Shown piece by piece: positions 9,171 through 18,362 of a stretch of DNA of 64,000 nt. Below the pieces are notes generated by a model. The model did no database searches and was not told the DNA's origin. It saw only the letters and a list, made by a program, of their open reading frames with translations. Both the position numbers and the translations under genes were made by a program. Numbering within the stretch: the first letter of the stretch is position 1; the number at the start of each line of letters is the position of its first letter. This DNA comes from Solwaraspora sp. WMMA2065. GTDB lineage: Bacteria > Actinomycetota > Actinomycetes > Mycobacteriales > Micromonosporaceae. Where the stretch lies: NCBI RefSeq assembly GCF_030345075.1, contig NZ_CP128361.1:1922001-1986000 (forward strand), written 5' to 3'.

Positions 9171-9380
9171 TCACCAGCGCTTGCGCCGGTAGTGGCGGTG
9201 GTAGCCGTGGTGACCGCTGCCGTAGTGACCGTAGTGACCACCACGGTGCCGGCGGTTGAGCCGGTGGTCGACCTCACGGAGCAGGCTGTCGACCGGCGAG
9301 CCGTGCCCCCGCCGCCGGGCGTGCCGGCTCAGCTTCGACGCGAGCATCGACAGCAGAGAACGTTTGACGAAGCTGCTCAT
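9171..9380 (-). CDS. Small basic His/Gly/Arg-rich protein, 69 aa
   Basis: ATG 9380 is preceded by a good RBS (GGAGGA, 8-13 nt upstream on the minus strand), which decides the start. The first half is amphipathic and basic (MSSFVKRSLLSMLASKLSRH). The second half is a Gly-His-Tyr-Arg tail (HYGHYGSGHHGYHRHY) ending in RRKRW. There is no signal peptide or known domain. The tail could bind metal or nucleic acid, but nothing here proves either. It is convergent with the carboxypeptidase gene, 19 nt apart. Confidence 0.6.
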   Translation of the reverse strand: MSSFVKRSLLSMLASKLSRHARRRGHGSPVDSLLREVDHRLNRRHRGGHYGHYGSGHHGYHRHYRRKRW

Positions 9381-9511
9381 CGTAGGCTCCTCCAGCCCTG
9401 GGTCCCGACGCCCGCCACGGTAGCTCGCGGTGTCCAGCTCCACCTGGACGAAAGCTGACGGTCAACTGGCAGTACGACGGCCCACCTCCTGGCACGGTGC
9501 CGACGTCTGCC

Positions 9512-10165
9512 ATGCTCGCAAGTGTGACCACCGGGTTTCCTACCGGCCGGCGTCGCGGCCGACGTCGCGGCCGGACCCTGCGTACCCTGCTGATCCTCGT
9601 CGCCGTCGCGACGGTACCGGCCGTCGTCGCGCTGGGTGTGGTCGTGGTGCCGTGGCTGCGGGAGCCGGGGCCGCGGCCGTTGTTCCAGCTCCCGGTCGCC
9701 TGCGGCGAGACCTGGCAGCTGGGCACCTACCCCGGCCACGACGACTACGACGTCGACCTGTTCCCGACCGAGGGCGACCCGTGGGGTAGGCCGGTGCTCG
9801 CCTCCTACGACGGTGTCGTCACCGTGGCCGGCGTCAACGGCTCGGTCGGCGGTCGTAACCCGGAGGATCCGGACGGGCCCCGGGGGCGCGGTGGCGGCTA
9901 CTGGGTCAAGATCGACCACGGCGGCCGTTGGGAGACGCAGTACCTGCATCTACTCGAACCGCCGATGGTCCGGGAAGGTCAGCGGGTGGCGCGCGGCGAG
10001 CAGATCGGGCTGCTCGGCAGCACCGGCAACTCGGGCGCGCCACACCTGCACTACGAGCAACGGCGCGGCTGGCAGAAGGTGGAGACCTACTTCGACGGCC
10101 TGCCGTCGGGCATCACCCACGACGACTACGAGTACACCGTACGGCTGACCAGCAACAACTGCTGA
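9512..10165 (+). CDS. Membrane-anchored M23-family peptidase
   Basis: 217 aa. A very basic N-terminus (GRRRGRRRGRTLRTLL) leads into one transmembrane or signal helix (LLILVAVATVPAVVALGVVVV). The rest is an M23 (LytM) domain with the zinc-binding HDDYDVD, the GTYPGH and YWVKIDHGG strands, QYLHL, and the signature HLHYE. It would act on peptidoglycan cross-bridges outside the membrane. ATG 9512 is preferred; GTG 9497 in the same frame is an alternative, and neither has a strong RBS. A GC-rich hairpin follows the stop. Confidence 0.88.
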   Translation: MLASVTTGFPTGRRRGRRRGRTLRTLLILVAVATVPAVVALGVVVVPWLREPGPRPLFQLPVACGETWQLGTYPGHDDYDVDLFPTEGDPWGRPVLASYDGVVTVAGVNGSVGGRNPEDPDGPRGRGGGYWVKIDHGGRWETQYLHLLEPPMVREGQRVARGEQIGLLGSTGNSGAPHLHYEQRRGWQKVETYFDGLPSGITHDDYEYTVRLTSNNC

Positions 10166-10174
10166 CCCCCACAC

Positions 10175-10192
10175 GGCCCGGCGAGCCGGGCC
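10175..10192 (+). terminator. GC-rich hairpin after the M23 peptidase gene
   Basis: Arms 10175-10182 (GGCCCGGC) and 10185-10192 (GCCGGGCC) are perfectly complementary around a 2-nt loop, 9 nt after the stop codon. No U tract. The minimal loop makes the fold somewhat strained. Confidence 0.5.
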
Positions 10193-10296
10193 CTCGACGT
10201 ACCCGCTCCGCCCGGCTAACATTTCCGCCGTCTGGATCTGCTGGCGCGATTCACCAGGCACCGACCACACGTACGTACGTCCGTGCAGGAGCCTTC

Positions 10297-13200
10297 ATGC
10301 GCCTCAGATACCACCCACCCCGTCCACCTGCGCGACTGGCCGCCCTCGCCGCGGCCGTCGCGACCGCGCTGGTCGCCACGATCGCGACCGCCCCGTCCGC
10401 GACGGCGGACACCACGCTGCTCGCCAATGATTTCGAGTCCGGCTCGTACGCACCGTGGGGCCCCCGCGGTGACGTGACGTTGGCAATCGCCGAGGAAGGC
10501 CGGGACAGCGCGGCAAGCCTGTCGGTCACCGGCCGTACCGCCGACTGGCAGGGCCCCGCGACCAGCGCGACCGACCTGTTCTCGCCCGGCGTCGTCCACT
10601 CGGTCACCGGCTGGGTGAAGCTGCCGGCCGGCACAGAGGGCGCGGCCGGTGTCCACTTCACCGTCGCAGCCACCCCGGCCGACGGCGGCGACGACACCTA
10701 CACCTGGATCGGCGACGCCGCCGAGACCACCGCCGACACCTGGGTCCAGATCGGCGGTGAGTACACCATGCCGACGGGCCTGACCTCGGCGACGCTGTAC
10801 GTCGAAGCCGCCGGAACCACTCCCTTCCTGCTCGACGACGTCCTCGTCACCAGCCCCGACGAGACACCCGGCGTAGTCACGGTGAGCGCGGTCGACTTCG
10901 AGGACGGCACCACCGGCACCTGGTCCGCCAGCGGTGGACCCACCCTGACCGTCGTGGACACCGAGAACGGCCGGGCGCTGCGGGTCAGCGACCGTGTCGA
11001 AGGGTTCGACGGGCTGCAGAGCCCGGCCGGAATCTTCACCGCCGGCGTCACCCACACGTTCTCGGCGCGCGTCCGGCTGGCCCCGGACGGGCCGGCGTCG
11101 TCCGGATTCCGGTTCGTCATGAAGCCGGACTACAACTGGATCGGCAACACCACGGTCACCGCCGACGACTGGACCACGGTGACCGGCGAGTTCACCGTGC
11201 CGACCGACGCCGACCCGGCCACACACCAGGTCTACCTGGAAGCCGCCGAGGCCACCGCCACGTACCTGGTCGACGACATCCTGATCACCGCGCCGGACAC
11301 CGGACCCGGCGGGCCGCCGCCGGGCACCGTCGTCATCGACAGCGACTTCGAGGACGGCCTCGACGGATGGGGGCCGCGCGACGGTGGCCCGGGAGCACCG
11401 ACGGTCGAGCTGACCGACGTCGCGCACGGCGGCGAGGCGGCCGCGCTCGTCACCGACCGGGTCAACCAGGGCGCCGGGATCGGACGCGACGTCACCACCG
11501 CGTTCGAGCCGGGCGTCGGCTACGAACTGTCCGGGTGGCTGCGGTTCGCGCAGGGTCAGCCGACCGACGCCATCTGGTTGAGCATCGCCGCCACCACCGC
11601 CGACGGCAGCGAGTCGTTCAGCACCCTCGCCCAGTTCGACACCGTCACCGACGACGGGTGGACCGAGGTGACCGCGAGCTTCACCGCACCGACCTTCGTC
11701 AGCGCGTTCCTCTACTTCGAGACCAGCTGGCAGGGCGCGGACGTCACCGGCAACACCAGCGACTTCCTGCTCGACGACGTCGTGGTGCGGGTGCCCGAGC
11801 CACCGGTCGTCGAGGACCTCACCGGGATACACGAGACCACTGACTTCCCGGTCGGCGTCGCGATCGACAGCCGGGAGACCGTCGGGTCCGCCGCCGAACT
11901 GCTGACCCGGCACTTCACCAACATCACGCCGGAGAACCACATGAAGCCGGAGGCGTGGTACGACCCGGACCGCAACTTCCGGCCGCACGAGCAGGCGATC
12001 GCAATGATGGACTTCGCGCAGACCAACGAGCTCGGCGTGTACGGGCACGTGCTGGTCTGGCACAGTCAGACCCCCGACTGGATGTTCCAGGACGCCGACG
12101 GCGAGCCGTTGAGTTCGTCGGCCGCCGACCAGCAGGTGCTGCGCGACCGGCTGCGCGGGCACATCTTCGCGGTGGCCGAGTCGCTGAGCGACCGGTACGG
12201 CCGGTTCGGCTCCGACACCAACCCACTGGACGCGTTCGACGTGGTCAACGAGGTGGTCAACGACAGCGGCGAGTACTCCGACGGCCTGCGCCGCAGCGAG
12301 TGGTACCGGATCCTCGGCGAGGAGTTCATCGACCTGTCGTTCCAGTACGCCGACGAGGCGTTCAACGACATGTACGCGGTGGCGGACACCGATCCGGTCG
12401 CCTTGTTCATCAACGACTACAACACCGAACAGAGCGGCAAGCAGGCGCGCTACCACGCGCTCGTGGAGCGGCTGCTCGACCGGGGGGTGCCGCTGGACGG
12501 GGTGGGACACCAGTTCCACGTGTCGCTGTCGACACCGGTCGGCAGCCTCGAAACCACGTTGGAGAGGTTCGCCGGTCTGCCGGTGGTCCAGGCGGTCACC
12601 GAGCTCGACGTCACGATCGGGACCCCGGTGACCCAGGCCAACCTGATCGAGCAGGGCTACTTCCTGCGGGACGCGTTCCGGATCTTCCGGGCGTACAGCG
12701 AGGAGCTGGCCGTCGTCACCGTGTGGGGGCTGACCGACGGCCGGTCGTGGCGATCCGACAGCGGCGCCCCGCTGCTGTTCAACGACGGGTACCAGGCCAA
12801 GCCGGCGTACTACGGCGCGGTCGACGCGGAGCTGCCGGCCCGGCTGCGCACCGCGAACGTCTTCGCCGGCGACGTCGCGTTGTCCGCCGGGGTCACCTCG
12901 GATCTCACCTGGCGCAAGCTGCCCCTGCATCAGGTGGAGGAGACGGCGGGGTTCCAGCTGCGCTGGTCGGCCGACCGGCTGACCGCGTACGTCTCGGTCA
13001 CCGACGCTGACCCGTCGTCGGACGACCGGGTCGAGTTCGTGCTCGACGGCGAGACGTACCCGGTGTTCCGGGACGGATCGGGGGACGTACCGGCGGTGGC
13101 GGCCGAGCGGGACGGCGGTTACGCCGTCGTCGCGCAGCTGCCGCTGTCCGACCCGGCCGAAGGTGGCACCGTCCCCTTCGACGTGCGGGTCACCGACGAC

Positions 13201-14106
13201 GGAGGCACCACCGGCTGGGCCACGGCCGGCACCGTCGGCACCCTCACCCTGGTCGAGGAGCTGTCCTACCTGGAGGTGGTACGGACGCCGAGCGCACCGG
13301 CCATCGACGGTACGGTCGACCCGGGCTGGTCGCACGCGAACCAGGTCACCACCGCCAAGCAGGTGTCCGGCACCGACGGAGCGGTGGCCACCGTCCGGAC
13401 CCTGTGGCAGGACCAGACGTTGTACGTGCTGGCCGAGGTGGCCGACCCGGTGGTCGACGTCACCGGCTCCGATCCGTGGACGCAGGACTCGGTGGAGATC
13501 TACGTCGACGCCGGCAACGCGAAGAACGGCCCCTACCGCTACGACGACACACAGATCCGGATCAACGCCGACAACGTCGTCTCGTTCGGCACCGGGGACG
13601 AGGCGTTCCAGGCCGGCCGGTTGACCAGCGCGGTGGTGCGTACCGACACGGGCTACACCGTCGAGGCGGCGATCAGTCTGCTCGAGTACGGCGGCCTGGG
13701 CACCTTCCACGGGCTGGACTTCCAGGTCAATGACGCCGCCGATGGTGCCCGTACGGCGATCCGCAACTGGGCCGAGCAGAACGGTGTCGGCTACCAGACG
13801 ACCGCGCGGTGGGGGGTCGGCCGGCTGGTCGACGGCACCAACGTCGACGTGGCGTTCGAGCCGATCACGCAGTGGAACTCGGACGGCGGCGGCGGGTACT
13901 GCACGGAGATCGTCGCCAGCAACGCCACCGATCAGCCGGTCGGCTGGCGGGCGGCGGTCGAGCTGCCCGGCGACATCTACACCGCGTGGAACTTCGAGCG
14001 GGAGTCGTTCGGCGACGGGACCTGGCGGATCACCGGCGTGGACTGGAACCGGACGTTGAAGCCGGGTGCCCGGACGTTCAGCGTCGGGTACTGCGCCACC
14101 TGGTGA
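10297..14106 (+). CDS. Secreted multi-modular GH10 endo-1,4-beta-xylanase
   Basis: 1,269 aa from ATG 10297, with AGGAG 7-11 nt upstream. A signal peptide (LAALAAAVATALVATIATA) is followed by three CBM4/9/22-like modules in tandem (about residues 45-185, 195-335 and 345-490), each starting with a DFE(S/D)G-type strand and ending in LLDD or LVDD. The GH10 catalytic domain follows (about 510-850) with the acid/base Glu652 in DVVNE and the nucleophile Glu769 in VTELDV, plus HVLVWHSQTPDW. After a beta-sandwich linker comes a CBM9 module (about 990-1180: AIDGTVDPGW, DSVEIYVDAGN) and a CBM2-like tail (about 1190-1269). The modules suggest binding to xylan and other plant wall glycans. Hairpins on both sides suggest a single-gene unit. 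Confidence 0.95.
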   Translation: MRLRYHPPRPPARLAALAAAVATALVATIATAPSATADTTLLANDFESGSYAPWGPRGDVTLAIAEEGRDSAASLSVTGRTADWQGPATSATDLFSPGVVHSVTGWVKLPAGTEGAAGVHFTVAATPADGGDDTYTWIGDAAETTADTWVQIGGEYTMPTGLTSATLYVEAAGTTPFLLDDVLVTSPDETPGVVTVSAVDFEDGTTGTWSASGGPTLTVVDTENGRALRVSDRVEGFDGLQSPAGIFTAGVTHTFSARVRLAPDGPASSGFRFVMKPDYNWIGNTTVTADDWTTVTGEFTVPTDADPATHQVYLEAAEATATYLVDDILITAPDTGPGGPPPGTVVIDSDFEDGLDGWGPRDGGPGAPTVELTDVAHGGEAAALVTDRVNQGAGIGRDVTTAFEPGVGYELSGWLRFAQGQPTDAIWLSIAATTADGSESFSTLAQFDTVTDDGWTEVTASFTAPTFVSAFLYFETSWQGADVTGNTSDFLLDDVVVRVPEPPVVEDLTGIHETTDFPVGVAIDSRETVGSAAELLTRHFTNITPENHMKPEAWYDPDRNFRPHEQAIAMMDFAQTNELGVYGHVLVWHSQTPDWMFQDADGEPLSSSAADQQVLRDRLRGHIFAVAESLSDRYGRFGSDTNPLDAFDVVNEVVNDSGEYSDGLRRSEWYRILGEEFIDLSFQYADEAFNDMYAVADTDPVALFINDYNTEQSGKQARYHALVERLLDRGVPLDGVGHQFHVSLSTPVGSLETTLERFAGLPVVQAVTELDVTIGTPVTQANLIEQGYFLRDAFRIFRAYSEELAVVTVWGLTDGRSWRSDSGAPLLFNDGYQAKPAYYGAVDAELPARLRTANVFAGDVALSAGVTSDLTWRKLPLHQVEETAGFQLRWSADRLTAYVSVTDADPSSDDRVEFVLDGETYPVFRDGSGDVPAVAAERDGGYAVVAQLPLSDPAEGGTVPFDVRVTDDGGTTGWATAGTVGTLTLVEELSYLEVVRTPSAPAIDGTVDPGWSHANQVTTAKQVSGTDGAVATVRTLWQDQTLYVLAEVADPVVDVTGSDPWTQDSVEIYVDAGNAKNGPYRYDDTQIRINADNVVSFGTGDEAFQAGRLTSAVVRTDTGYTVEAAISLLEYGGLGTFHGLDFQVNDAADGARTAIRNWAEQNGVGYQTTARWGVGRLVDGTNVDVAFEPITQWNSDGGGGYCTEIVASNATDQPVGWRAAVELPGDIYTAWNFERESFGDGTWRITGVDWNRTLKPGARTFSVGYCATW

Positions 14107-14112
14107 CCACCG

Positions 14113-14150
14113 CCCGGGGGTGCGCCTACGGTCGTCGGCGCACCCCCGGG
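14113..14150 (+). terminator. 14-bp perfect hairpin after the xylanase gene
   Basis: Arms 14113-14126 (CCCGGGGGTGCGCC) and 14137-14150 are exact reverse complements around a 10-nt loop, 6 nt after the xylanase stop and 18 nt before the next start. Confidence 0.75.
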
Positions 14151-14168
14151 TCGCCCCCCGGAGCTCCG

Positions 14169-14837
14169 ATGGCCCGCAGCTACCTCGGTCACGTCCTACC
14201 CGACCGCCTCGACCTGAAGATCGAACCGACCCGGACGGCGCTGCTCGTCGTGGACATGCAGAACGACTTCGTGCACGACGACGGATACTGCGCGAAGGCC
14301 TTCGGCACGGCGATGGTGGCCGGCTTTCAGAGCGTGGTGACGCCGATCGCCCGGCTCGCCGCCGCAGCCCGCACCGCCGGCGTCGCGGTGCTCTACTGCC
14401 GGGTGGTGCAGCATCCCGACGGGTCGCTGGCCTCGCCGGTCTGGCTCGCCGACAACCTGCGGCACGGCTTCGAACCGCTGCACTGCATGCGTGGCACCTG
14501 GGGTTGGGAGATCGTGGACGAGCTCGCCCCGCAGCCGGGCGAGGTGGTGTTCGAAAAGCTGCGGCGCAGCGCGTTCGTCGGCACCCAGCTGGAGAACCTG
14601 CTCCGCAGCCGGGACATCCGCAGCCTGGTGGTGGCCGGTGTCGCCGGCACCGGATGTGTCGAGTCCACCGTCCGCGACGCGATCGAACGGGACTACTTCA
14701 CCGTCGTGCCGGCCGACTGCGTCGCCAACAACAACGCCGAGCTCACCGCCGCCTGCGAACCGGCGTTCCGGGCCCTGCTCGCCTCGGAGGACTGGACCAC
14801 CAGCGATCAGGTCGTCGCGGTCTGGACCGGCTCCTGA
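14169..14837 (+). CDS. Isochorismatase-family cysteine hydrolase
   Basis: 222 aa from ATG 14169. The fold signature is complete: the catalytic Asp in LLVVDMQNDF, the Lys in VFEKLRRSAF, and the nucleophilic Cys in GTGCVESTVRDA, preceded by the non-prolyl-cis stretch VVAGVAG. The family includes isochorismatases, nicotinamidases and N-carbamoyl amidohydrolases; nothing nearby fixes the substrate. There are no chorismate or pyridine-nucleotide genes next to it, so the name is by fold only. It is cytoplasmic, with no signal peptide. It may form a monocistronic unit, as the upstream hairpin separates it from the xylanase gene. Confidence 0.88.
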   Translation: MARSYLGHVLPDRLDLKIEPTRTALLVVDMQNDFVHDDGYCAKAFGTAMVAGFQSVVTPIARLAAAARTAGVAVLYCRVVQHPDGSLASPVWLADNLRHGFEPLHCMRGTWGWEIVDELAPQPGEVVFEKLRRSAFVGTQLENLLRSRDIRSLVVAGVAGTGCVESTVRDAIERDYFTVVPADCVANNNAELTAACEPAFRALLASEDWTTSDQVVAVWTGS

Positions 14838-14970
14838 CCCCGCCGTACGGGGACCGTCGTCGGTCTCGCACCGGACGCCGACGCCTGCTGATTCGCACCG
14901 GCTCCACCGGTGACGTTACGCACCGACCGGCGAACGCAGCATCACTGTCGCGAGACGGGGCACCGGCCGG

Positions 14971-15042
14971 TCAGCCGAATTGGTTCGCGGCGTCGGCCCG
15001 CAACCGGGCCTTGTCCGCCTTGCCGCCCGTGCGCATTACCAG
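14971..15042 (-). pseudogene. C-terminal scrap of an acyl-CoA/AMP-ligase-like gene
   Basis: The minus frame encodes LVMRTGGKADKARLRADAAN and then stops. RT-GGKADKARLRA matches the GK-x-D-K/R-x-x-LR element, with the catalytic Lys, at the end of AMP-forming acyl-CoA ligases. Only about 24 residues are recognisable before sequence of a different kind begins at about 15042. It is too short to be a gene. Confidence 0.4.
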
Positions 15043-15209
15043 ATGACCGCCGCCGTGTGGATCCGCGGCATCCTGGCCGAACACCACGGGCTGCCGGTCG
15101 ACGCGGTCAGCTACCGCACCGGCGGTCTGCACCACGCCGCCGGCGGGAGAAGCTGCTGGACCCGGCGGAACTGTTCGCCCCGGAGACCCTCGCCGACACC
15201 CTCGTCTGA
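15037..15209 (+). pseudogene. Fragment resembling a 4,5-dihydroxyphthalate decarboxylase-like / periplasmic-binding-fold protein
   Basis: From about 15037 the plus frame reads YQMTAAVWIRGILAEHHGLP and then SYRTGGLHHA, a stretch typical of the dihydroxyphthalate decarboxylase-like family (WIRGIL-x-x-x-x-G then RTGG). A frame change near 15145 gives REKLLDPAELFAPETLADTL and a stop at 15209, which looks like the C-terminus of the same family. Most of the protein is missing, so this is a doubly damaged relic. It abuts the ligase scrap on the opposite strand at about 15040. Confidence 0.45.
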
Positions 15210-15246
15210 ACCCGACACCCGACATGCTGGCCTCAGTCCGGGCCGG

Positions 15247-17448
15247 CTACGACACGGCGGACCGGCGCAGCAGGGCCCGCAGGGCCGGCTCCTCCACCGG
15301 CCGGGACAGGCCGAACCCCTGCCCGAACTCGCAGCCCATAGCGGTCAGCTCGGCCCGCTGGTCGTCGTTCTCAATCCCCTCGGCCACCGTGCTGAGCCGT
15401 AGCCCTCGACTCATCGCCAGGATGGCCTGGACCACCGGCAGGCAGGTCGGATCCTCGGCGCCGATCCGGCTCACGAAAATCTTGTCGATCTTCAACTCGT
15501 CGATCGGATAGCGGTGCAGGTGGCCGAGGGAGCTGAATCCGGTGCCGAAGTCGTCGAGTGCGATCCGCACGCCGAGTCGACGCAGCGCGGACAGCTGCGA
15601 CTCGATCGCGTCGTGCTCGGTGGCCAGGACGCTCTCGGTCATCTCCAGGGTCAGCGTGGCCGGCGGCAGGCCGGAGCGTTCCAACGCGGCGAGCACGTCC
15701 GCGACCACGTCGCCCAGCATGAACTGGCGCACACTGACATTGACGTTGATCTGCAGCGGTCGGCCGCTGAGCCGCTGCCATCCAGCACCGGTGACACAGG
15801 CCTCGCGGAGAATCCAGCGGCCTAGTGAAACGATCAGCCCACTGCCCTCGACCAGCGGGATGAACTGGTCCGGCCGGACCATGCCGCGCTGCGGGTGACG
15901 CCATCGGACCAGCGCCTCCACGCCGCGTACCGCACCGTCGGACAGCGCGTGGATCGGCTGGTAGTGCAGGACGAACTCGCGCCGCGACAACGCGTCCTGC
16001 GCCTCCACCTGCAGGCGCACCCGGTCGACCGCAGCCTGGTGCAGTTCGGTGCGGTACCGCACCCGACGGGCCCGGGGCGCGGCCTTGGCGATCTGCAACG
16101 CGATGTCGGCCTCGCGCATCAGCCGGTCGGCGTCGGCGTCGCCGTCGCTGACCGCGATGCCGACCCGGGCGCCGATCAGCCGCAGGTGGCCGGCCACCTC
16201 GATCGGCCGGTCGAAGACCGCCAACAGGTCGTCGGCGATCCGCTCGGTGTCGCGGGCAGCGGCCCGCTCGGCAGTCAGCAGCACCGCGAACTCGTCACCG
16301 CCGAGGGCGGCCAGCAGGTCGGTGGCCGCCAACCGGCGCCGCAGCAAGCCGGCGACCTCGACCAGCAGGTCGTCACCGGCCTGGTGGCCGAGAGCGTCAT
16401 TGACCACCTTGAACGAGTCGATGTCGACCAGCAGCAGCGCGACGTCGGTGGTGCTGCCGAGCGCTGTGGCCAGGCGTTCCCGCAGCAGGGCCCGGTTGGC
16501 CAGGCCGGTCAGCGGATCATGGTACGCCTGATGGCGCAGCCGCTCGGTGAGCCGCACCCGCTCGGTGACGTCACGGACGGCGAACAACAGCCCGTGGACG
16601 TTCGGATCGTGCAGCAGGTTCTGCCCGCTGATCTCGACGGTGGCCGGCTCCTCGGCCTCCGGGGTCAAGACCCGGCACTGCAGGGCCTCCGCCGCGCCGG
16701 CGTCGCCGAGCAACCGCGAAATCCAGGCGTCGGCCGCCGGCCGGTCCGCCGGGACGATCCAGGACAGCAGCCGGTCGCCGGGCAGCCCGTCGGCGAGCCG
16801 GAACACGTCCGCCGCCGCCGGGCTCAGGTAGCTGACCGTGGTATCCCGGTCGGTCAGCACGATCACGTCGCGCGACGACCGGACGACCGCCTCGAACCGG
16901 GCCGCCGTGCCGGCCTCGTACCGGCGGACCGCGAGCAGCACCAGGCGCAGCGCCAACGACGACAGCAGCAGGCCGGGGCCGTACTGGCCGAGCTGCACCT
17001 CAGCCAGGGTGCCACCAGCGGCGAGCACGCCGGTGGTCATCGCCGCGAGGGTGAACCCGACCGACAGCAGAGCGGCGGGCAGGCCGCCGTAGAGTGCGCG
17101 CAGCGCGGTGCCGACGAACAGCACCCCGCCGGCCGGTAGCGCCCCGACCCCCCAGATCACCACGCCGACGGCGACGGCGGCGAGCAGGTCATGGCCGATC
17201 GTCGGTTGTTCCCGCCGGTACAGCCGCACGGCGAGCACCGCCAGGACGGCGACGGCCGGCAGCACCGGCCAGGACCGGCTCGGCTCGACCACAGGCGAGA
17301 TTAGCCACTGTGGAACTACCGTAGCCAGGCATGCCAGCAGGAACGCCAGGAAGGCCCGGCGTACCACCGGCAGCAACGGCTGGTTCGTCCCGACCTTCAC
17401 CCAGGAGCGCAGCGCGGTCAGCCACTGCCGGCGGCGTCCAGGGGCCAT
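15247..17448 (-). CDS. Membrane-bound PAS-GGDEF-EAL cyclic-di-GMP turnover protein
   Basis: 733 aa from ATG 17448 (upstream ATG 17475 is an alternative). The N-terminal 175 residues hold about six hydrophobic helices in a MASE-like sensor. A PAS domain follows (about 180-300: VVRSSRDVIVLTDRDTTVSY). The GGDEF domain has an intact GGDEF motif at about 383-387, so diguanylate cyclase activity is possible. The EAL domain has EAL at about 511-513, and DDFGTGFS and EGIEN are present, so c-di-GMP phosphodiesterase activity is possible too. Which activity dominates cannot be read from sequence. It stands alone between two eroded stretches and is itself intact. Confidence 0.9.
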   Translation of the reverse strand: MAPGRRRQWLTALRSWVKVGTNQPLLPVVRRAFLAFLLACLATVVPQWLISPVVEPSRSWPVLPAVAVLAVLAVRLYRREQPTIGHDLLAAVAVGVVIWGVGALPAGGVLFVGTALRALYGGLPAALLSVGFTLAAMTTGVLAAGGTLAEVQLGQYGPGLLLSSLALRLVLLAVRRYEAGTAARFEAVVRSSRDVIVLTDRDTTVSYLSPAAADVFRLADGLPGDRLLSWIVPADRPAADAWISRLLGDAGAAEALQCRVLTPEAEEPATVEISGQNLLHDPNVHGLLFAVRDVTERVRLTERLRHQAYHDPLTGLANRALLRERLATALGSTTDVALLLVDIDSFKVVNDALGHQAGDDLLVEVAGLLRRRLAATDLLAALGGDEFAVLLTAERAAARDTERIADDLLAVFDRPIEVAGHLRLIGARVGIAVSDGDADADRLMREADIALQIAKAAPRARRVRYRTELHQAAVDRVRLQVEAQDALSRREFVLHYQPIHALSDGAVRGVEALVRWRHPQRGMVRPDQFIPLVEGSGLIVSLGRWILREACVTGAGWQRLSGRPLQINVNVSVRQFMLGDVVADVLAALERSGLPPATLTLEMTESVLATEHDAIESQLSALRRLGVRIALDDFGTGFSSLGHLHRYPIDELKIDKIFVSRIGAEDPTCLPVVQAILAMSRGLRLSTVAEGIENDDQRAELTAMGCEFGQGFGLSRPVEEPALRALLRRSAVS

Positions 17449-17568
17449 GTCCGCCAGACTACGGCCTGCGATCATGGCCCGGGGGGCCGACACTCCAGCG
17501 TTCGGTGTCCCTGGTGGACTGTTCGGTGGATAGCGTGGGCCGGGCCGCCGGTGGTAGCGCCCGGTACG

Positions 17569-18226
17569 TCACAACAAGTTGGACCGGTGGAATCCGCCAT
17601 CGACCGGGACCATCGCCCCGGACAGGTACGACGAGTCCGGGGTCCGGTTGGGAAACGGCGCGTTGCCGACGACGATCCCGTTCGACGAGATCCCGTGAGA
17701 CCCGTACTCCTTGGCGATCGAGGCGACCAGGGCACCCATTCCGGCCTTTGGCGGCCGCGTAGGCCGCACCGTTGACCTGGCCGTTGGTGCCGGAATCGAG
17801 CCGATGCCGACGATGTGCCCGCGCCCGGCGGCCAGCATGCCGGGCAGTACGGCCCGGGCGCAGAGGAACACCGAGGTGAGGTTGAACGCGAGGAATCCGC
17901 TCCAGTCCTCGATGCTGGCGTCGGCCACCGTCGCCCAGGCGGCTCCGGGCAGTGCTCCATCGGCGTTTGTTGACCAGGATGTCGGCTGGGCCGTACCGGT
18001 CGACCACCTCGGCGACCAGGGCGGCCACCTGGTCGGCCGAGGTGACGTCGCCGAGGTCACCGGCGGGTACCAGCTCGGCCCGACCGGGTCTCGGCGATGC
18101 TGTCGGGATTGATGTCGTTGACGACAACCCTCGCTGATTCGGCGGCAAACCGCAGCGCGGTGGCCCGGCCGGTCCCCGGCCGGCGCCGGTGACCAGAGCA
18201 ACCTTTCCGGTGAATCTCCCGGGCAT
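17569..18226 (-). pseudogene. Short-chain dehydrogenase/reductase with several frameshifts
   Basis: Starting at ATG 18226, the protein begins as a normal SDR (MPGRFTGKVALVTGAGRG). The reading then has to hop between two minus frames: LVPAGDLGDVTSADQVAALV and DRYGPADILVN in one, ASIEDWSGFLAFNLTSVFLC and RGHIVGIGSI in the other, GAAYAAAK (active-site Tyr-x-x-x-Lys) in the first, and AGMGALVASIAKEYGSHGIS, SGAMVPVDGGFHRSNLL in the second, with the stop at 17569. At least three frame changes are needed, so no single product can be made unless these are sequence errors. Catalytic residues would otherwise be present. It is divergent from the KstR2-like regulator, an arrangement known for steroid-ring SDR genes such as ipdF. 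Confidence 0.75.
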
Positions 18227-18294
18227 CGCGTCAGCCTTCCCGAAACTCGACCTGGGGCGACCCAGCCCCGCACCGACACCCGTCACACCGTCGC

Positions 18295-18308
18295 ACCAAG
18301 CGCTTGAT
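18295..18308. promoter_or_regulatory. KstR2-type operator
   Basis: ACCAAGCGCTTGAT matches the published mycobacterial KstR2 palindrome AnCAAGnnCTTGnT at every fixed position. It lies between the divergent SDR relic (start 18226) and the KstR2-like regulator (start 18363), 55 bp before the latter, a suitable place for autoregulation. Confidence 0.75.
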
Positions 18309-18362
18309 CGGCTCTGCTACGCTGGCGGCCGCTCGTTGGACCGCAGACCCGAAAGAGGCACC

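Noticed and set aside
10216-13710. 1,164-residue open frame on the minus strand
   Set aside because: It is opposite the xylanase gene, is Arg/Val/Gly-rich with no family likeness, and reflects high GC at third positions.
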